Of a stretch of 64,000 bases of DNA, positions 7,237 through 16,914 are shown one piece after another; position 1 is the first letter of the stretch; each line of letters starts with the position of its first letter. Location of the stretch: assembly GCF_007713465.1 (NCBI RefSeq), contig NZ_VMSG01000024.1:1-64000 (forward strand), read 5' to 3'. Made by a program: the position numbers and the translations under genes. This DNA comes from Pseudomonas sp. H3(2019) (GTDB lineage: Bacteria > Pseudomonadota > Gammaproteobacteria > Pseudomonadales > Pseudomonadaceae). The notes under the pieces were generated by a model that saw only the letters and a program-made list of their open reading frames with translations, made no database searches and had not been told where the DNA came from.

Positions 7237-9975
7237 CTACACCAACAAGCCCAATTCCTTGGCCCGAGCCACGGCTTGGGTACGGCGTTCGACACCGAGC
7301 TTGCCGTTGATGTGGCTGGCGTGGGTTTTGACGGTGTGCAGCGAGATGAACAGCTGATCGCTGATTTCCTGGTTCGAGCAGCCTTGGGCGATCAATTGCA
7401 GGACTGCCTGTTCGCGGGCGCTGAGCGCTTCACCAGGGTGCTGCAACTCAACCGTCTCGCGGGCAGTGGCTTGGGGCAAGCGCTCGAGCAGGCTCTCACG
7501 CAGTGCACCGGCCGGACACTGCGCCAGTTGCTCACGCAACCAGTCCGGGCGATCGCGCAGTAACCCTTCAAAAGGTTGCAGGACACCACCGGCCGCCGCC
7601 TCGAAGGCCAGCCCCAAGGCCTGGCGCGCTTCGGCTTCACGGCCAATGTTCAGCAGCAGCGCCACCTTCTGAATCAACGCCATCACGCTGAGCATCTGCC
7701 TTCCGGTCTTCTGCCCATGTTCCAGCAGTGCGTTCAACCGCCCTTCGGCCAGCATCGGCTGCCCTTGGATGGACTCCAGCAGCGCTTGCTGCAATTCGAT
7801 GTGCAGCGGCATTTGCGGATGAAACTCCGGCGGCGCCGCGGCTTGCTCGCCGTTGTAAGTCTGGCCTAGTCGCGCCAGCCAGGCTTCGGCCAGATCGGTG
7901 CGCCCCTGAGCCAGCCACAGCTCACATTTCACCAGCGTGATCATCGCCAGGTAGTAAATTGGCGGCACATCCCAGATGTGCATCAGCCGTTCGGCCTCGG
8001 CCAGTTCGGCAAACGCCCGGGCAAACTCGCCTTTGCTGCCTTCAAGCTTGGCGATCACACAATGACCGATCAGCACGCTGATATCGCGACAGGCCCGCGC
8101 TTCGTTCAATCCCGTCCGCAAACGCGCCAGCCCGGCTTCGGGCTGCAGGCGCAGGGTCAGCAGGAAACCTTCATACAAGGTCAGGCGTGCGCGAACCGCA
8201 TACAGCCGCTGCGACGATAATCCCTGCAAACGTTGCTGGCCGTGATGCACTTCGTCCAGCGAACGGAGAATTTCCCCACGCGCTTGCAGCACTCGTGCGC
8301 GGTCGTAATGAGCCAGCGCCTCGAACAGCGGATTACCGACCCGTTGCGCCAGTTCCAGCGACTCACGGTTCAAGCCCCGGGCGCGCCACAGATCCGCGTC
8401 GGCGATCGCCAGGTTGGACAAGGTCGACAGGCACATCAAGCGTTGCCCGTAGCGTTTGTGCGGCAGGCTCTCCAGCGCCTCGTTGCAATACAGCAGCGTC
8501 AGTTCACGCTGGCCGCGACCACGGGCGATGATCCCGCTGAGCGCCAGCCACTGCGCCAGCATGGATTTCTGCGCGGTGGCCGACGGCGCGGGCAGGAAGC
8601 GACTCAAGTGGCTGGCCAACTCTTCGGCAGCGTCGAGCTGGCAGGCCAGCCCCAGCGCCCAGCTGTACAGCACGATCAGCCGCGGTGTGCTGATCAGCAG
8701 GCTGTCGGGCAAGTCCATCTTCCAGCGCAGCAGCATGCCGACGTTCTGTTCGGCCAGCAGCTGTTCTTCGGAAAGGTTCTGCACCAGGTTCGCCGCTACA
8801 TCCAGATGCCCGGCGCGCAATGCCTGCTCCACTGCTTCATCGAGCAAACCCTGGGCATTGAACCAGCGACAGGCGCGCAGGTGCAGGCTGGCGGTGGGCA
8901 CCATGGCATTGGCAGTTGGCCGGCTGCGCAACAGATCGGAAAACAGATGGTGATAACGGTACCAATGGCCGTGCTCGTCGAGCGGCACCAGGAACACTTG
9001 ATGGGACAGCAGAAAGCGCAGGATCTCGGCGCTGTCATGGGCTTCGCGCACGGCGTCGCAGAGCTCGCTGCAAAAGCGCTCTTGCGGTGCGGTGTCGTAC
9101 AGAAATGCCTGCACTTCGGCGGGCAGGCAGTCGATGACTTCTTCAAGCAGGTAGTCGCGTATCAAGCCTTCGCCACCGTGCAGCGGCTGCGGCAACCTGC
9201 CGCCATTGCGCGCTTCAGAGGCGGCCAGCAACCAGAAACGCAGCCCCGCGACCCAGCCTTCGCTGCGCTGGATCAGATTCTCCAGCGCCTCGCCGCGCAA
9301 TGAACTGCTGTGTCGATCAAGCAGCGCCAGGGATTCATCGTGGGTCAGGCGCAGGTCCTGTTCGCTCAGCTCAAGCAATTGCCGCGACAGGCGCAAACGC
9401 GCCAGGTGCCAGTCGGGACGCTGGCGACTGGTCACCAGCACCAACAGGCCATCGGGTAAATGATTGAGGAAAAATTGCAGGCAGCGATCGAGCACCGGGC
9501 CCTGGGCCAGATGGTAGTCATCCAGAACCAGCAGCAGCGGCGTACTCGGTGACAGGTGAATGGCCAACTCGTCGAGTAGCCCGTCCAGCCATTCTTCGAA
9601 GGCGAACGGTTGATGGCGTTGACGCATTTTCAGCAGGCCGAGGGCCTGGCTGCCCAGCTGTGGAAAATAGTCTTGCAGGCCTTCAAGCAGCCGTTCGAGG
9701 AAGCGCCCGGGGTCATTGTCGCGCGGACTCAACCCCAGCCAGAGGCTTTGCCAATGCGCCGGCAGGCTCTGACAGAACTCCACCGCCAATGAGCTTTTAC
9801 CGAACCCCGCTGGCGCGCTGACCAACAGCAATCGCCCTTGCAACCCGGCACTCAGCCGCTCGCACAGACGAGGCCGCAGCACATAGCTGTCAGGCAAGGG
9901 GGGCCGGTAAAAACGCCCTTCCAGCACAGGCATTGCAGCGCCGGATGGCCTTTGGATTCGAAACAGGTCAGTCAT
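7237..9975 (-). CDS. MalT-like LuxR-family transcriptional regulator
   Basis: A 912-residue STAND-type regulator. Near the N-terminus is the Walker A loop LVSAPAGFGKSS (K60) and later LLLVLDDYHLA (Walker B). The middle is helical repeats of the MalT/TPR type, and the last 70 residues are the LuxR HTH (SNQEISDQLFISLHTVKTHA). Such proteins bind ATP and an inducer, oligomerise and activate nearby operons. Position and strand suggest it controls the DUF1329/DUF1302/acyl-CoA ligase genes behind it, as in the similar P. putida cluster. The ATG at 9975 is chosen with AAGAG upstream; an ATG at 10008 is also possible. Its last 84 codons are duplicated at 4348. Confidence 0.9.
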   Translation of the reverse strand: MTDLFRIQRPSGAAMPVLEGRFYRPPLPDSYVLRPRLCERLSAGLQGRLLLVSAPAGFGKSSLAVEFCQSLPAHWQSLWLGLSPRDNDPGRFLERLLEGLQDYFPQLGSQALGLLKMRQRHQPFAFEEWLDGLLDELAIHLSPSTPLLLVLDDYHLAQGPVLDRCLQFFLNHLPDGLLVLVTSRQRPDWHLARLRLSRQLLELSEQDLRLTHDESLALLDRHSSSLRGEALENLIQRSEGWVAGLRFWLLAASEARNGGRLPQPLHGGEGLIRDYLLEEVIDCLPAEVQAFLYDTAPQERFCSELCDAVREAHDSAEILRFLLSHQVFLVPLDEHGHWYRYHHLFSDLLRSRPTANAMVPTASLHLRACRWFNAQGLLDEAVEQALRAGHLDVAANLVQNLSEEQLLAEQNVGMLLRWKMDLPDSLLISTPRLIVLYSWALGLACQLDAAEELASHLSRFLPAPSATAQKSMLAQWLALSGIIARGRGQRELTLLYCNEALESLPHKRYGQRLMCLSTLSNLAIADADLWRARGLNRESLELAQRVGNPLFEALAHYDRARVLQARGEILRSLDEVHHGQQRLQGLSSQRLYAVRARLTLYEGFLLTLRLQPEAGLARLRTGLNEARACRDISVLIGHCVIAKLEGSKGEFARAFAELAEAERLMHIWDVPPIYYLAMITLVKCELWLAQGRTDLAEAWLARLGQTYNGEQAAAPPEFHPQMPLHIELQQALLESIQGQPMLAEGRLNALLEHGQKTGRQMLSVMALIQKVALLLNIGREAEARQALGLAFEAAAGGVLQPFEGLLRDRPDWLREQLAQCPAGALRESLLERLPQATARETVELQHPGEALSAREQAVLQLIAQGCSNQEISDQLFISLHTVKTHASHINGKLGVERRTQAVARAKELGLLV

Positions 9976-10129
9976 AGCCAACTCTTGTTTAGGTGCTGTT
10001 GTCGGCATTGCAGATGTCCGCAGACTAGCGGTAAACCGGAGCGGATTGAAGGTTCCTGCTACAAATGGCTACAAAAAGACTACGAAAAAAAGTTGCGGGG
10101 CTGGTGATGCACCGATCTTTTTTTGAGAC

Positions 10130-10163
10130 AAAAAAAACGCCCCGAACCAGTCGGGGCGTTTTT
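10130..10163. terminator. Bidirectional intrinsic terminator
   Basis: The stem ACGCCCCGA/TCGGGGCGT with a five-base loop is flanked by an A-run on the left and a T-run on the right. On the minus strand it ends the DUF1302–DUF1329 transcript. Confidence 0.9.
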
Positions 10164-10192
10164 CGAGGATGCGGCCTCTGTGTTACGACACG

Positions 10193-11557
10193 TTAGCGAA
10201 CGCCGTCCTGAGCCAGCGCAGCCGGGGTGAAATCACTGGTGCTCGCGGTGAAGCCGAAGTCATACGCGCGTTTCTCTTCGTTCTTCATCCCCAGCGCCAG
10301 GTAGCGGCCGGACTGCAGGTCGTAGAGAGCTTCCAGGGCATACCACGGCACTTGCTTGTCGTAGTAGTTCTCGGCATGCGCCTCGGCCACACGCCACAGT
10401 TGACCACGACCGTCGTAGTGATCGATGACTGCGGCTTGCCAGGTGTCTTCGTCAATGTAGAAGTCACGCTTGGCATAAATGTGACGCTGACCTTCCTTCA
10501 GGGTGGCAACCACATGCCAGACGCGACGCAGTTCGTAACGCGTCAGGTCCTGGTTGATATGACCGGCCTTGATGATGTCGTCGTACTTGAGCGTCGGCGA
10601 GTCGAGTTTGTAACTGTCGGAGGCAATGTACAGCTCTTTCTTGCCTTCGAGCTTCCAGTCGTAACGATCCGGCGCACCGTTGTACATGTCCAGGTTATCG
10701 GAAGTACGCAGGCCATCGGCAGCCGTCCCCGGACCGTCATACGACACTTGCGGGGCACGACGCACACGACGCTGACCGGCGTTGTAGACCCACGCCGAAC
10801 GCGGTTCCTTCACCTGGTCGAGGGTTTCGTGAACCAGCAGCACGCCACCGGCCAGACGCGCCGGCGCAGTCACTTTCTGCTTGAAGTAGAACAGGATGTT
10901 GCCCGGGTTTTTCGGGTCGTAATCCTTCATTTTGTCGCGAAACACGAATTGGTCCTGGAAGTACACCATGCTGTACGAGCCGTTCGGCTGCGGCGTGGCC
11001 TGGGTCACCAGACGGGTCACGCTGCCGCCACGATAGCGGGTGATGTGGTTCCAGATGACTTCGACGCCGCTTTTCGGAATCGGGAACGGCACGGCCGTTT
11101 TGAAGTTCTCCAGACCGTTGCCACCGGACACCAGGTTGGTGTTGGTGGCGTTTTCCTTGATGGCGGCGAACACATCATCCGGCACGGTCGCGCCGCGATG
11201 GGACGGGTACACCGGCATTTTGAAGGTGTCCGGGTAACGCTTGAACATCGCGTATTGGCCCGGCGCCAGTTTGTCTTTGTACTTGTCGACGTTTTGCGCG
11301 GTGATGGTGAACAGCGGTTGCTCACTGGCATACGGGTTGGACAGGAAGCCCTTGCTGTCGACGGCCCCGGCGTTTTTCGCCATGGGTTTCCAGGCCGGGA
11401 TCGAGCCATCGGCATTGCCTGCCATTTCCGCGCCCATCGGCGTCAGGCTCTTGCCCAACTTGTCCGCCTCAGCAGCCGGAACCGCTGCCATGACCGCGGT
11501 TGCCAACAGCGAAAGCCCGAGGACACCCGCTTGCAACAGACTTTTGGTTACTTTCAT
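10193..11557 (-). CDS. DUF1329 domain-containing periplasmic/outer-membrane-associated protein
   Basis: A 454-residue exported protein with a clear signal peptide (KSLLQAGVLGLSLLATAVMA) followed by the DUF1329 fold, recognised from GKSLTPMGAEMAGNADGSIP and the length. DUF1329 proteins have a LolA/LolB-like lipid-binding fold and almost always sit next to a DUF1302 gene, as here with a 28-base gap. In P. putida the matching pair lies beside a medium-chain acyl-CoA ligase and has been linked to use of fatty esters and alcohols. A role in moving hydrophobic substrates across the envelope is inferred. The start is supported by AGGA upstream, and an intrinsic terminator follows. Confidence 0.9.
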   Translation of the reverse strand: MKVTKSLLQAGVLGLSLLATAVMAAVPAAEADKLGKSLTPMGAEMAGNADGSIPAWKPMAKNAGAVDSKGFLSNPYASEQPLFTITAQNVDKYKDKLAPGQYAMFKRYPDTFKMPVYPSHRGATVPDDVFAAIKENATNTNLVSGGNGLENFKTAVPFPIPKSGVEVIWNHITRYRGGSVTRLVTQATPQPNGSYSMVYFQDQFVFRDKMKDYDPKNPGNILFYFKQKVTAPARLAGGVLLVHETLDQVKEPRSAWVYNAGQRRVRRAPQVSYDGPGTAADGLRTSDNLDMYNGAPDRYDWKLEGKKELYIASDSYKLDSPTLKYDDIIKAGHINQDLTRYELRRVWHVVATLKEGQRHIYAKRDFYIDEDTWQAAVIDHYDGRGQLWRVAEAHAENYYDKQVPWYALEALYDLQSGRYLALGMKNEEKRAYDFGFTASTSDFTPAALAQDGVR

Positions 11558-11585
11558 ATTCTTGTTCGTCCTGATGATGCAGTGC

Positions 11586-13475
11586 TTAGAAGTTCACGCC
11601 GACGCTGAGCGCAACGAAGTCGCGATCATCCACGGTGCTGTACTTGCCGCCAAAGAAGTTGGTGTAGGCGAGGCTCGCGGTGTAGGTGTTCTGGTACTCG
11701 GCATCGAGACCCAGGCTGACCGCTTTGCGACCTTCCTCGAAGTTGCCGCCAGGGCCTGGCGAGTAACCGCTGACGTCATGGGACCAGGCGACGTTCGGCT
11801 TGAGGTTCACACCGGCGAAGACGTCCGGGTATTCCCAGATGGCGCGGGCGCGGTAGCCCCAGGAATTGGCGGTGGTGAAACCGTCGTTGTTGCAGTTGGT
11901 GCTGCGGTTGTTGGCCGACGCACCTGGCCCGGCACCGTTGATGGTGGAGGTGTTGAGGATCTGCGAGCAGGTGTCCAGACCACCCGTGGCAGGCAGTTCG
12001 CCTGGGCCGAAGACCGGATCGCGGCCATAACGGACATCGGACGTGCTTTCCAGGCCACCGACGTGAGTCAGTCCGACTTCACCTACCAGAGTCAGACGCT
12101 GGGCGCCCATGACCTGATCGAAGAAGTGCGTGAAGGTGGTCTGGATCTGGGTGATTTCCTTACGGCGATAGCCGTGCAGGTCTTCCCCTGGAACCCCTTG
12201 GAGCAACGAAGCGTTGGTCAGCGCGCCACCCAGCGGACGAACACCGGCGAAGAGGATATCGGTGGAGTTCAACTGCACCGGCGCATTCGGCCGGTAGCTG
12301 ATCTCACCGCTCCACGCCGTACCGGTAGGCAGGGTGGTGGAGAAGCTCAGACCATAGAGGCGGATGTCTTCCGGGTACTCGACGAAGTACTGCGAGTTAC
12401 CCGCGACTACCAGCGGCCCCAGGGCCTTGAATGGACCTGGCAAGGCTGCGACGCCGTTATAGACCGATTGCGGAGCACCGGTCGCACTGAAGATCGGCGC
12501 ACGGCTGTGGTAGTTCATGAAGTAGGCGCCGAACTCGGTGTCCAGCGGATCGAACATGTACTTGAAGGCCGCGCCCCACTGGCCGCCGTTGCTCGCCTCG
12601 CGGTCCCTACCACGACGAACCAGTACACCCTCTTCGTTGACGTCGACACCATTCGCGGCCAATGGCCCCAAGGCGACGGCCGGGATGGTCGAACGCTTGC
12701 TCAGTACGCGCAGATTATCAGTGCAACCGTTGGCAATGATGTCTGGCTGGGAGAAGAAGGTACCGCAGTTGTCGACAACGGTCTGGTCCCAGCCGATCTG
12801 GTAGAACGCTTGAGCCGACAGGCTCTCGGTCAGGCTTTGCGAGATGTAGAACATGTTGACCGGGATCAGGCCTTCCTTGATCTCGGCACCGGGACGACGG
12901 AATGCGGACACGTCGATCGGGTTGATCGAGTTGATGCCGCCACCGATGAAGGTACTTTCGCCCCAGTTGACCACCTGTTTGCCCAAGCGCACGGAGCCCG
13001 GCTCATCGGCAATGGAGTAGTTGTGGTAGACGAAGGCGTCGAGGATTTCCCCACCCGACGACCTGGCGCCTTCCTTGCGTCCGTCGTTGCTGACGTTCTT
13101 GAATTCCAGGTCCTGGTTTTGCAGCGCGAAGTCGTACCAGTATTTACCGCGCACGAAGACGCCGGTATCGCCGTATTTCAATTCAAGGTCATGGATGCCC
13201 TTGAAGATTTTCGAAAAGGCTTGCCCGCTCTTGAAGTTCAAGTGACCGTCATCGGAGGTCTGGGACAGGCCCTTGCCACCGTTGTTGACACCGATCAGGT
13301 TCTTGTTCGGTTGTTGGGTCGATACGCTCATGCCCAGGGAGAGGGACGAGTCGAACTGACCTTCAATTTCACCGACGTTGAAACTGACGCCGAATGCGGG
13401 TCCGGCGAGCGTAGAGGCGAGACTGACCGCCAGAGGCAGTTTCGCCCGGCGCCAGAACTGGTTTACTGATGTCAT
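11586..13475 (-). CDS. DUF1302 family outer-membrane protein
   Basis: A 629-residue protein with signal peptide (about residues 1–29, SLASTLAGPAFG) and a body of alternating, Gly/aromatic-rich strands ending in ALSVGVNF. The terminal Phe is typical of beta-barrel outer-membrane proteins. Sequences such as GKQVVNWGESTFIGGGINSI are characteristic of DUF1302. The start at 13475 follows GGAG at good spacing; a longer frame to 13565 has none. It is the first gene of a two-gene operon with DUF1329. The likely role is an outer-membrane channel or binding partner for hydrophobic molecules handled with the downstream protein. Confidence 0.9.
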   Translation of the reverse strand: MTSVNQFWRRAKLPLAVSLASTLAGPAFGVSFNVGEIEGQFDSSLSLGMSVSTQQPNKNLIGVNNGGKGLSQTSDDGHLNFKSGQAFSKIFKGIHDLELKYGDTGVFVRGKYWYDFALQNQDLEFKNVSNDGRKEGARSSGGEILDAFVYHNYSIADEPGSVRLGKQVVNWGESTFIGGGINSINPIDVSAFRRPGAEIKEGLIPVNMFYISQSLTESLSAQAFYQIGWDQTVVDNCGTFFSQPDIIANGCTDNLRVLSKRSTIPAVALGPLAANGVDVNEEGVLVRRGRDREASNGGQWGAAFKYMFDPLDTEFGAYFMNYHSRAPIFSATGAPQSVYNGVAALPGPFKALGPLVVAGNSQYFVEYPEDIRLYGLSFSTTLPTGTAWSGEISYRPNAPVQLNSTDILFAGVRPLGGALTNASLLQGVPGEDLHGYRRKEITQIQTTFTHFFDQVMGAQRLTLVGEVGLTHVGGLESTSDVRYGRDPVFGPGELPATGGLDTCSQILNTSTINGAGPGASANNRSTNCNNDGFTTANSWGYRARAIWEYPDVFAGVNLKPNVAWSHDVSGYSPGPGGNFEEGRKAVSLGLDAEYQNTYTASLAYTNFFGGKYSTVDDRDFVALSVGVNF

Positions 13476-13811
13476 CGACGCTACTCCATGTGCTTTTATT
13501 GTTATGGCAGTGAGCACTTTTAAAAACGCTCTGAAGGACGGAGAGCCATGCGCTCGCGAAATCATTCAAAGTTGCATCGCCCCGTTTTGTGCGTTTGCCC
13601 CGTTCTTAAAAATCCTTGAGCGGACTATAGCCAGCAGGTAGTACTGCTTGATCCCTCTAAAGTGTGATTTGCAGCCCCCACAACTTCAGAGCAGTCCTGT
13701 TGCCAGTCCGACAGATGTCGGCCCGGCAAGGATGGCTGAAAATTCGGAATAAACAAGCCAAGCGCTTGCTTGGTGGGCTTGCCGGGCCCTTTCGGGCTCG
13801 GCAAAGGACGC
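13476..13811. other. Intergenic region between ligase and DUF1302 (promoter and possible terminator)
   Basis: No gene seen. It should hold the DUF1302–DUF1329 promoter and operator for the MalT-like regulator. A minus-strand hairpin CCAAGC/GCTTGG at 13758–13773, followed by a T-rich stretch, may end the ligase transcript. Confidence 0.5.
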
Positions 13812-15494
13812 TTAAAGCGTCGAAAGGAAGGTGCTGTTGCTCGCCTGCCATTGCGCGATGTCGACGCGGATCCGCTTCTTGTCGAGCTTGCCGACACTGG
13901 TCTTGGGAATTTCAGTAACAAGGGCGATCTGGCTCGGGATGGCCCACTTGCTCAGGTGCCCCAGTTCGACGAACGGCTTGAGGTGTTCCTTGAGCTCCCT
14001 GGCGCCTATCGCATGGCTTTCACGGAGTACCAGCAAGGCAAACGGGCGCTCGCCCCATTGCGGGTCAGGGATACCGACCACTGCTACTTCGCGTACCCCC
14101 GGATGACGGCTGATCAGGTCTTCGAGGTCCAGGGAGGAAATCCACTCGCCACCGGTCTTGATCACATCCTTGATCCGGTCACGGATGTCGATCACCCCCA
14201 TGCTGTCCAGGGTCGCGACATCACCAGTGTGCAGCCAGCCCCCGGCCCAGAGCTCTTTGCCCTTCTCGGATTCGTTGAAATAACCTTCGGTCAGCCACGG
14301 CGCACGCAGCACCAGTTCGCCCTGGGACTCGCCGTCGGCCGGCAGGAAGTTGCCGTCAGCGTCGATGATCGCTGCTTCCACCAGGGGACCCGGCACGCCG
14401 GCCTTGATGCGATACGTGGTGCGTTCGTCTTCGGTGCCGGCCATCAGCTCATCGTTGAGGTGAGCGCAGGACACCAGCGGCCCGGTTTCCGACATGCCAT
14501 AGGCGGCGGTCAACTGAATGCCCTTGGCCTTCGCCGCTTCGTACAGCGCGCGGTTCAGGGCGCTGCCACCGATGACGATTTTCCAGCCGCCGAAATCCGT
14601 GCCTTGCGCGGACTTGGCGTTGAGGACCATTTGCAGAATGGTCGGCACGCAATGGGAGAAACTGACCTTTTCCTTGCGCCACAACTCCACCAGGTATTCC
14701 GGGTCGTAGCGGCCGGGGTAAACCTGCTTGAGCCCAAGCATGGTCGCCACGTACGGCAAGCCCCAGGCATGCACGTGGAACATCGGGGTGATCGGCATGT
14801 ACACGTCGTTGGTGCCCAGCAGGCGAACGCTGTCGATGCTGCCCATGATCGTCGACACGCCCATGGTGTGCAGCACCAGTTGCCGATGGGTGAAATACAC
14901 GCCCTTGGGATTGCCGGTGGTGCCGGTGGTGTAGAAGGTGGTCGCCACCGAGTTTTCGTCGAAGTCTTCGAAGCTGTACTGCGTGCTTGCGGCAGCCAGC
15001 AGTTGCTCGTACTCGCCGATCAGGTTGGGCAGGTCGGCGGTTTTTTCCGGCAAGTCGGTGAGCAGCAGGGTTTTCTCAACCGTGGTCAAGTGCCCGGCAA
15101 GCGCCTGGTACAGCCCGACGAACTCGCTGTTGACCAGCACGAAGCGGTCCTCGGCGTGGTTCATGGTGTAGAGAATCTGTTCGGGCGACAGGCGCACGTT
15201 GATGGTGTGGATCACCGCACCGATCATCGGGATGGCGAACATGCATTCGAGGTAGCGATGGCTGTCCCAGTCCATCACGGCCACCGTATCCCCGGCCTTG
15301 ACCCCGGCCGCCGTGAGCACGTTGGCCAGCCGCGCGACACGCTCGATGAGGGTCGGGTAGCTGTAGCGCAACTGGTCGCGGTAGACAATCTCGCGGGTTT
15401 TCTCGTAACGGCTGCCGGACATCAGTAACCGCTTGATCAACAGCGGGTATTGATAAGCGCCTTCGGCTGGCGGAATAACGCGAGTCTCCAACAT
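13812..15494 (-). CDS. Fatty-acid–CoA ligase (AMP-binding, medium-chain type)
   Basis: A 560-residue adenylate-forming enzyme that activates a fatty acid to acyl-AMP and then acyl-CoA. The P-loop TTFYTTGTTGNPKGV is at about 185–199, then AYGMSETGP, GWLHTGDVA and the C-terminal SVGKLDKKRIR carrying the adenylation Lys. The start is the second ATG at 15494, because AAGGG lies seven bases before it and abuts the first ATG at 15500. It is transcribed in the same direction as the DUF1302/DUF1329 pair, suggesting a shared role in fatty acid or fatty ester catabolism. The exact chain length cannot be read from sequence. Confidence 0.9.
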   Translation of the reverse strand: MLETRVIPPAEGAYQYPLLIKRLLMSGSRYEKTREIVYRDQLRYSYPTLIERVARLANVLTAAGVKAGDTVAVMDWDSHRYLECMFAIPMIGAVIHTINVRLSPEQILYTMNHAEDRFVLVNSEFVGLYQALAGHLTTVEKTLLLTDLPEKTADLPNLIGEYEQLLAAASTQYSFEDFDENSVATTFYTTGTTGNPKGVYFTHRQLVLHTMGVSTIMGSIDSVRLLGTNDVYMPITPMFHVHAWGLPYVATMLGLKQVYPGRYDPEYLVELWRKEKVSFSHCVPTILQMVLNAKSAQGTDFGGWKIVIGGSALNRALYEAAKAKGIQLTAAYGMSETGPLVSCAHLNDELMAGTEDERTTYRIKAGVPGPLVEAAIIDADGNFLPADGESQGELVLRAPWLTEGYFNESEKGKELWAGGWLHTGDVATLDSMGVIDIRDRIKDVIKTGGEWISSLDLEDLISRHPGVREVAVVGIPDPQWGERPFALLVLRESHAIGARELKEHLKPFVELGHLSKWAIPSQIALVTEIPKTSVGKLDKKRIRVDIAQWQASNSTFLSTL

Positions 15495-15644
15495 AAGCAT
15501 CCCTTTATCTGACTACACGGTCGTGACTGAAAAGATAAGCACTTTAGTTAGCCGGAGCGCCAGCTAAATCAGCCAAAGGGATGATTTGCAGAGCCGTACA
15601 AATGCTAGCCTTGCGCCAGCACCTGAACATAAAAACGTCATCCA

Positions 15645-16829
15645 TTACGCCGTTTGGCCTACAGCCGCCTCCGCCGGTGTGCGTGGGAATGCTAGCGCAG
15701 CGACGAAGGTCAACGCCGCAAACCCTGCAAGAATCAGGTAAAGGCCCACAAAACCCTGACGTGGTTCGATAAACGTAATCAGTGGAATCGCCGTGGCACT
15801 GGCACCGAACGACAAGCAATAACGCAAGGCGAAGACTCGTGATTGCCATTGCGGCGCAACGAAGTTGGCGACCATCGAGTCATTCACCGTAACCTGCCCG
15901 AATACCACGAACATGAACGCGGCACCGAGCACGATCACCGCCGAACCTTCGACATAGGCCAGGCCAAACAGCAGTGGCGCCTGGCACAGGGTCAGCACCA
16001 TGAACGGCCACTTCAGGCTGAAACGATGCAACACCCGGCCAATGCTCAACTGCGCCACGGCACCAAAGGCGTAGGCCAAACTGACCACGACACCGAGCGT
16101 TTGCGGTGAAGCAAACAGGTCGTGCAAGCGCTCCTGAAACAACTTCGGATAGGTCATGGTCGTGGCGTTGAACACCACCCCGCCGGTAGCGGTGGCCAGC
16201 GCCAATACGCTGAACACCATGACCATGGAAATCCGCTGACCTGCGGCCCCCTTGAGCGGTGCATGAGGGCGCACTGGAATCGGCTCTTCACGCACCTGCC
16301 AGGCAAAGCCTGCGCCCAACAGAATGGCGACCACACCCGGCAAGATGAACGCCGAACGCCAGCCGAACTGCGCAACGAGCAGCCCGGTGATCAACGCCGA
16401 AAACGCCACCCCCAAATTGCCCCACATGCCGTTGATGCCGATTTCCCGACCACGGTTTTGTGCATAAGCCACCAGCATCGCGGTACCGACCGGGTGGTAA
16501 ATCGCCGCAAACACCCCCATCAGCGTCAGCCCGAAGACCAGCATCGGCGCACTGCTGCTCAAGCTGGTAAAAATCGCCGAGGCGCCGATGCCGAAGAAAA
16601 ACACCAACATCATCTGCCGCCGACTCCAGCGGTCACCCAGCCAACCCGCCGGTAGTGAACAAGCGCCAAAGGCAATGAACCCGCCGAGGGACAAGCCAAT
16701 CATCGCCGCGTAATCCAGCGCAAAGACCTGAGTCATGCCAAGCACGGCGGCGGGGAAAATCAGCATGAACATGTGATCGATCACATGGGCTGCGTTGATA
16801 TAGCGGATGACGTTTCGGGGCTGATTCAT
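15645..16829 (-). CDS. MFS transporter (drug/toxicant efflux type)
   Basis: A 394-residue protein with about twelve hydrophobic segments and the MFS motif A between TM2 and TM3 (GWLGDRWSRRQMM). It is divergent from an AraC-family gene 85 bases away, the arrangement seen for regulator-controlled exporters such as E. coli nimT/nimR. Substrate is unknown; the fosmidomycin-resistance/CynX-like groups are candidates. The ribosome-binding site at 16829 is weak. Confidence 0.88.
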   Translation of the reverse strand: MNQPRNVIRYINAAHVIDHMFMLIFPAAVLGMTQVFALDYAAMIGLSLGGFIAFGACSLPAGWLGDRWSRRQMMLVFFFGIGASAIFTSLSSSAPMLVFGLTLMGVFAAIYHPVGTAMLVAYAQNRGREIGINGMWGNLGVAFSALITGLLVAQFGWRSAFILPGVVAILLGAGFAWQVREEPIPVRPHAPLKGAAGQRISMVMVFSVLALATATGGVVFNATTMTYPKLFQERLHDLFASPQTLGVVVSLAYAFGAVAQLSIGRVLHRFSLKWPFMVLTLCQAPLLFGLAYVEGSAVIVLGAAFMFVVFGQVTVNDSMVANFVAPQWQSRVFALRYCLSFGASATAIPLITFIEPRQGFVGLYLILAGFAALTFVAALAFPRTPAEAAVGQTA

Positions 16830-16914
16830 GGCGGCACGCTTTTCGTTGTTATCGTGGCGCTATGCTAAGTTGGCGATAAAACGCGTTACTGACAATAAAC
16901 TCATCGAATCAGAC

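Noticed and set aside
11241..13469. 742-residue plus-strand frame opposite the DUF1329/DUF1302 genes
   Set aside because: High-GC antisense shadow of two clear exported proteins; composition is not that of a real protein.
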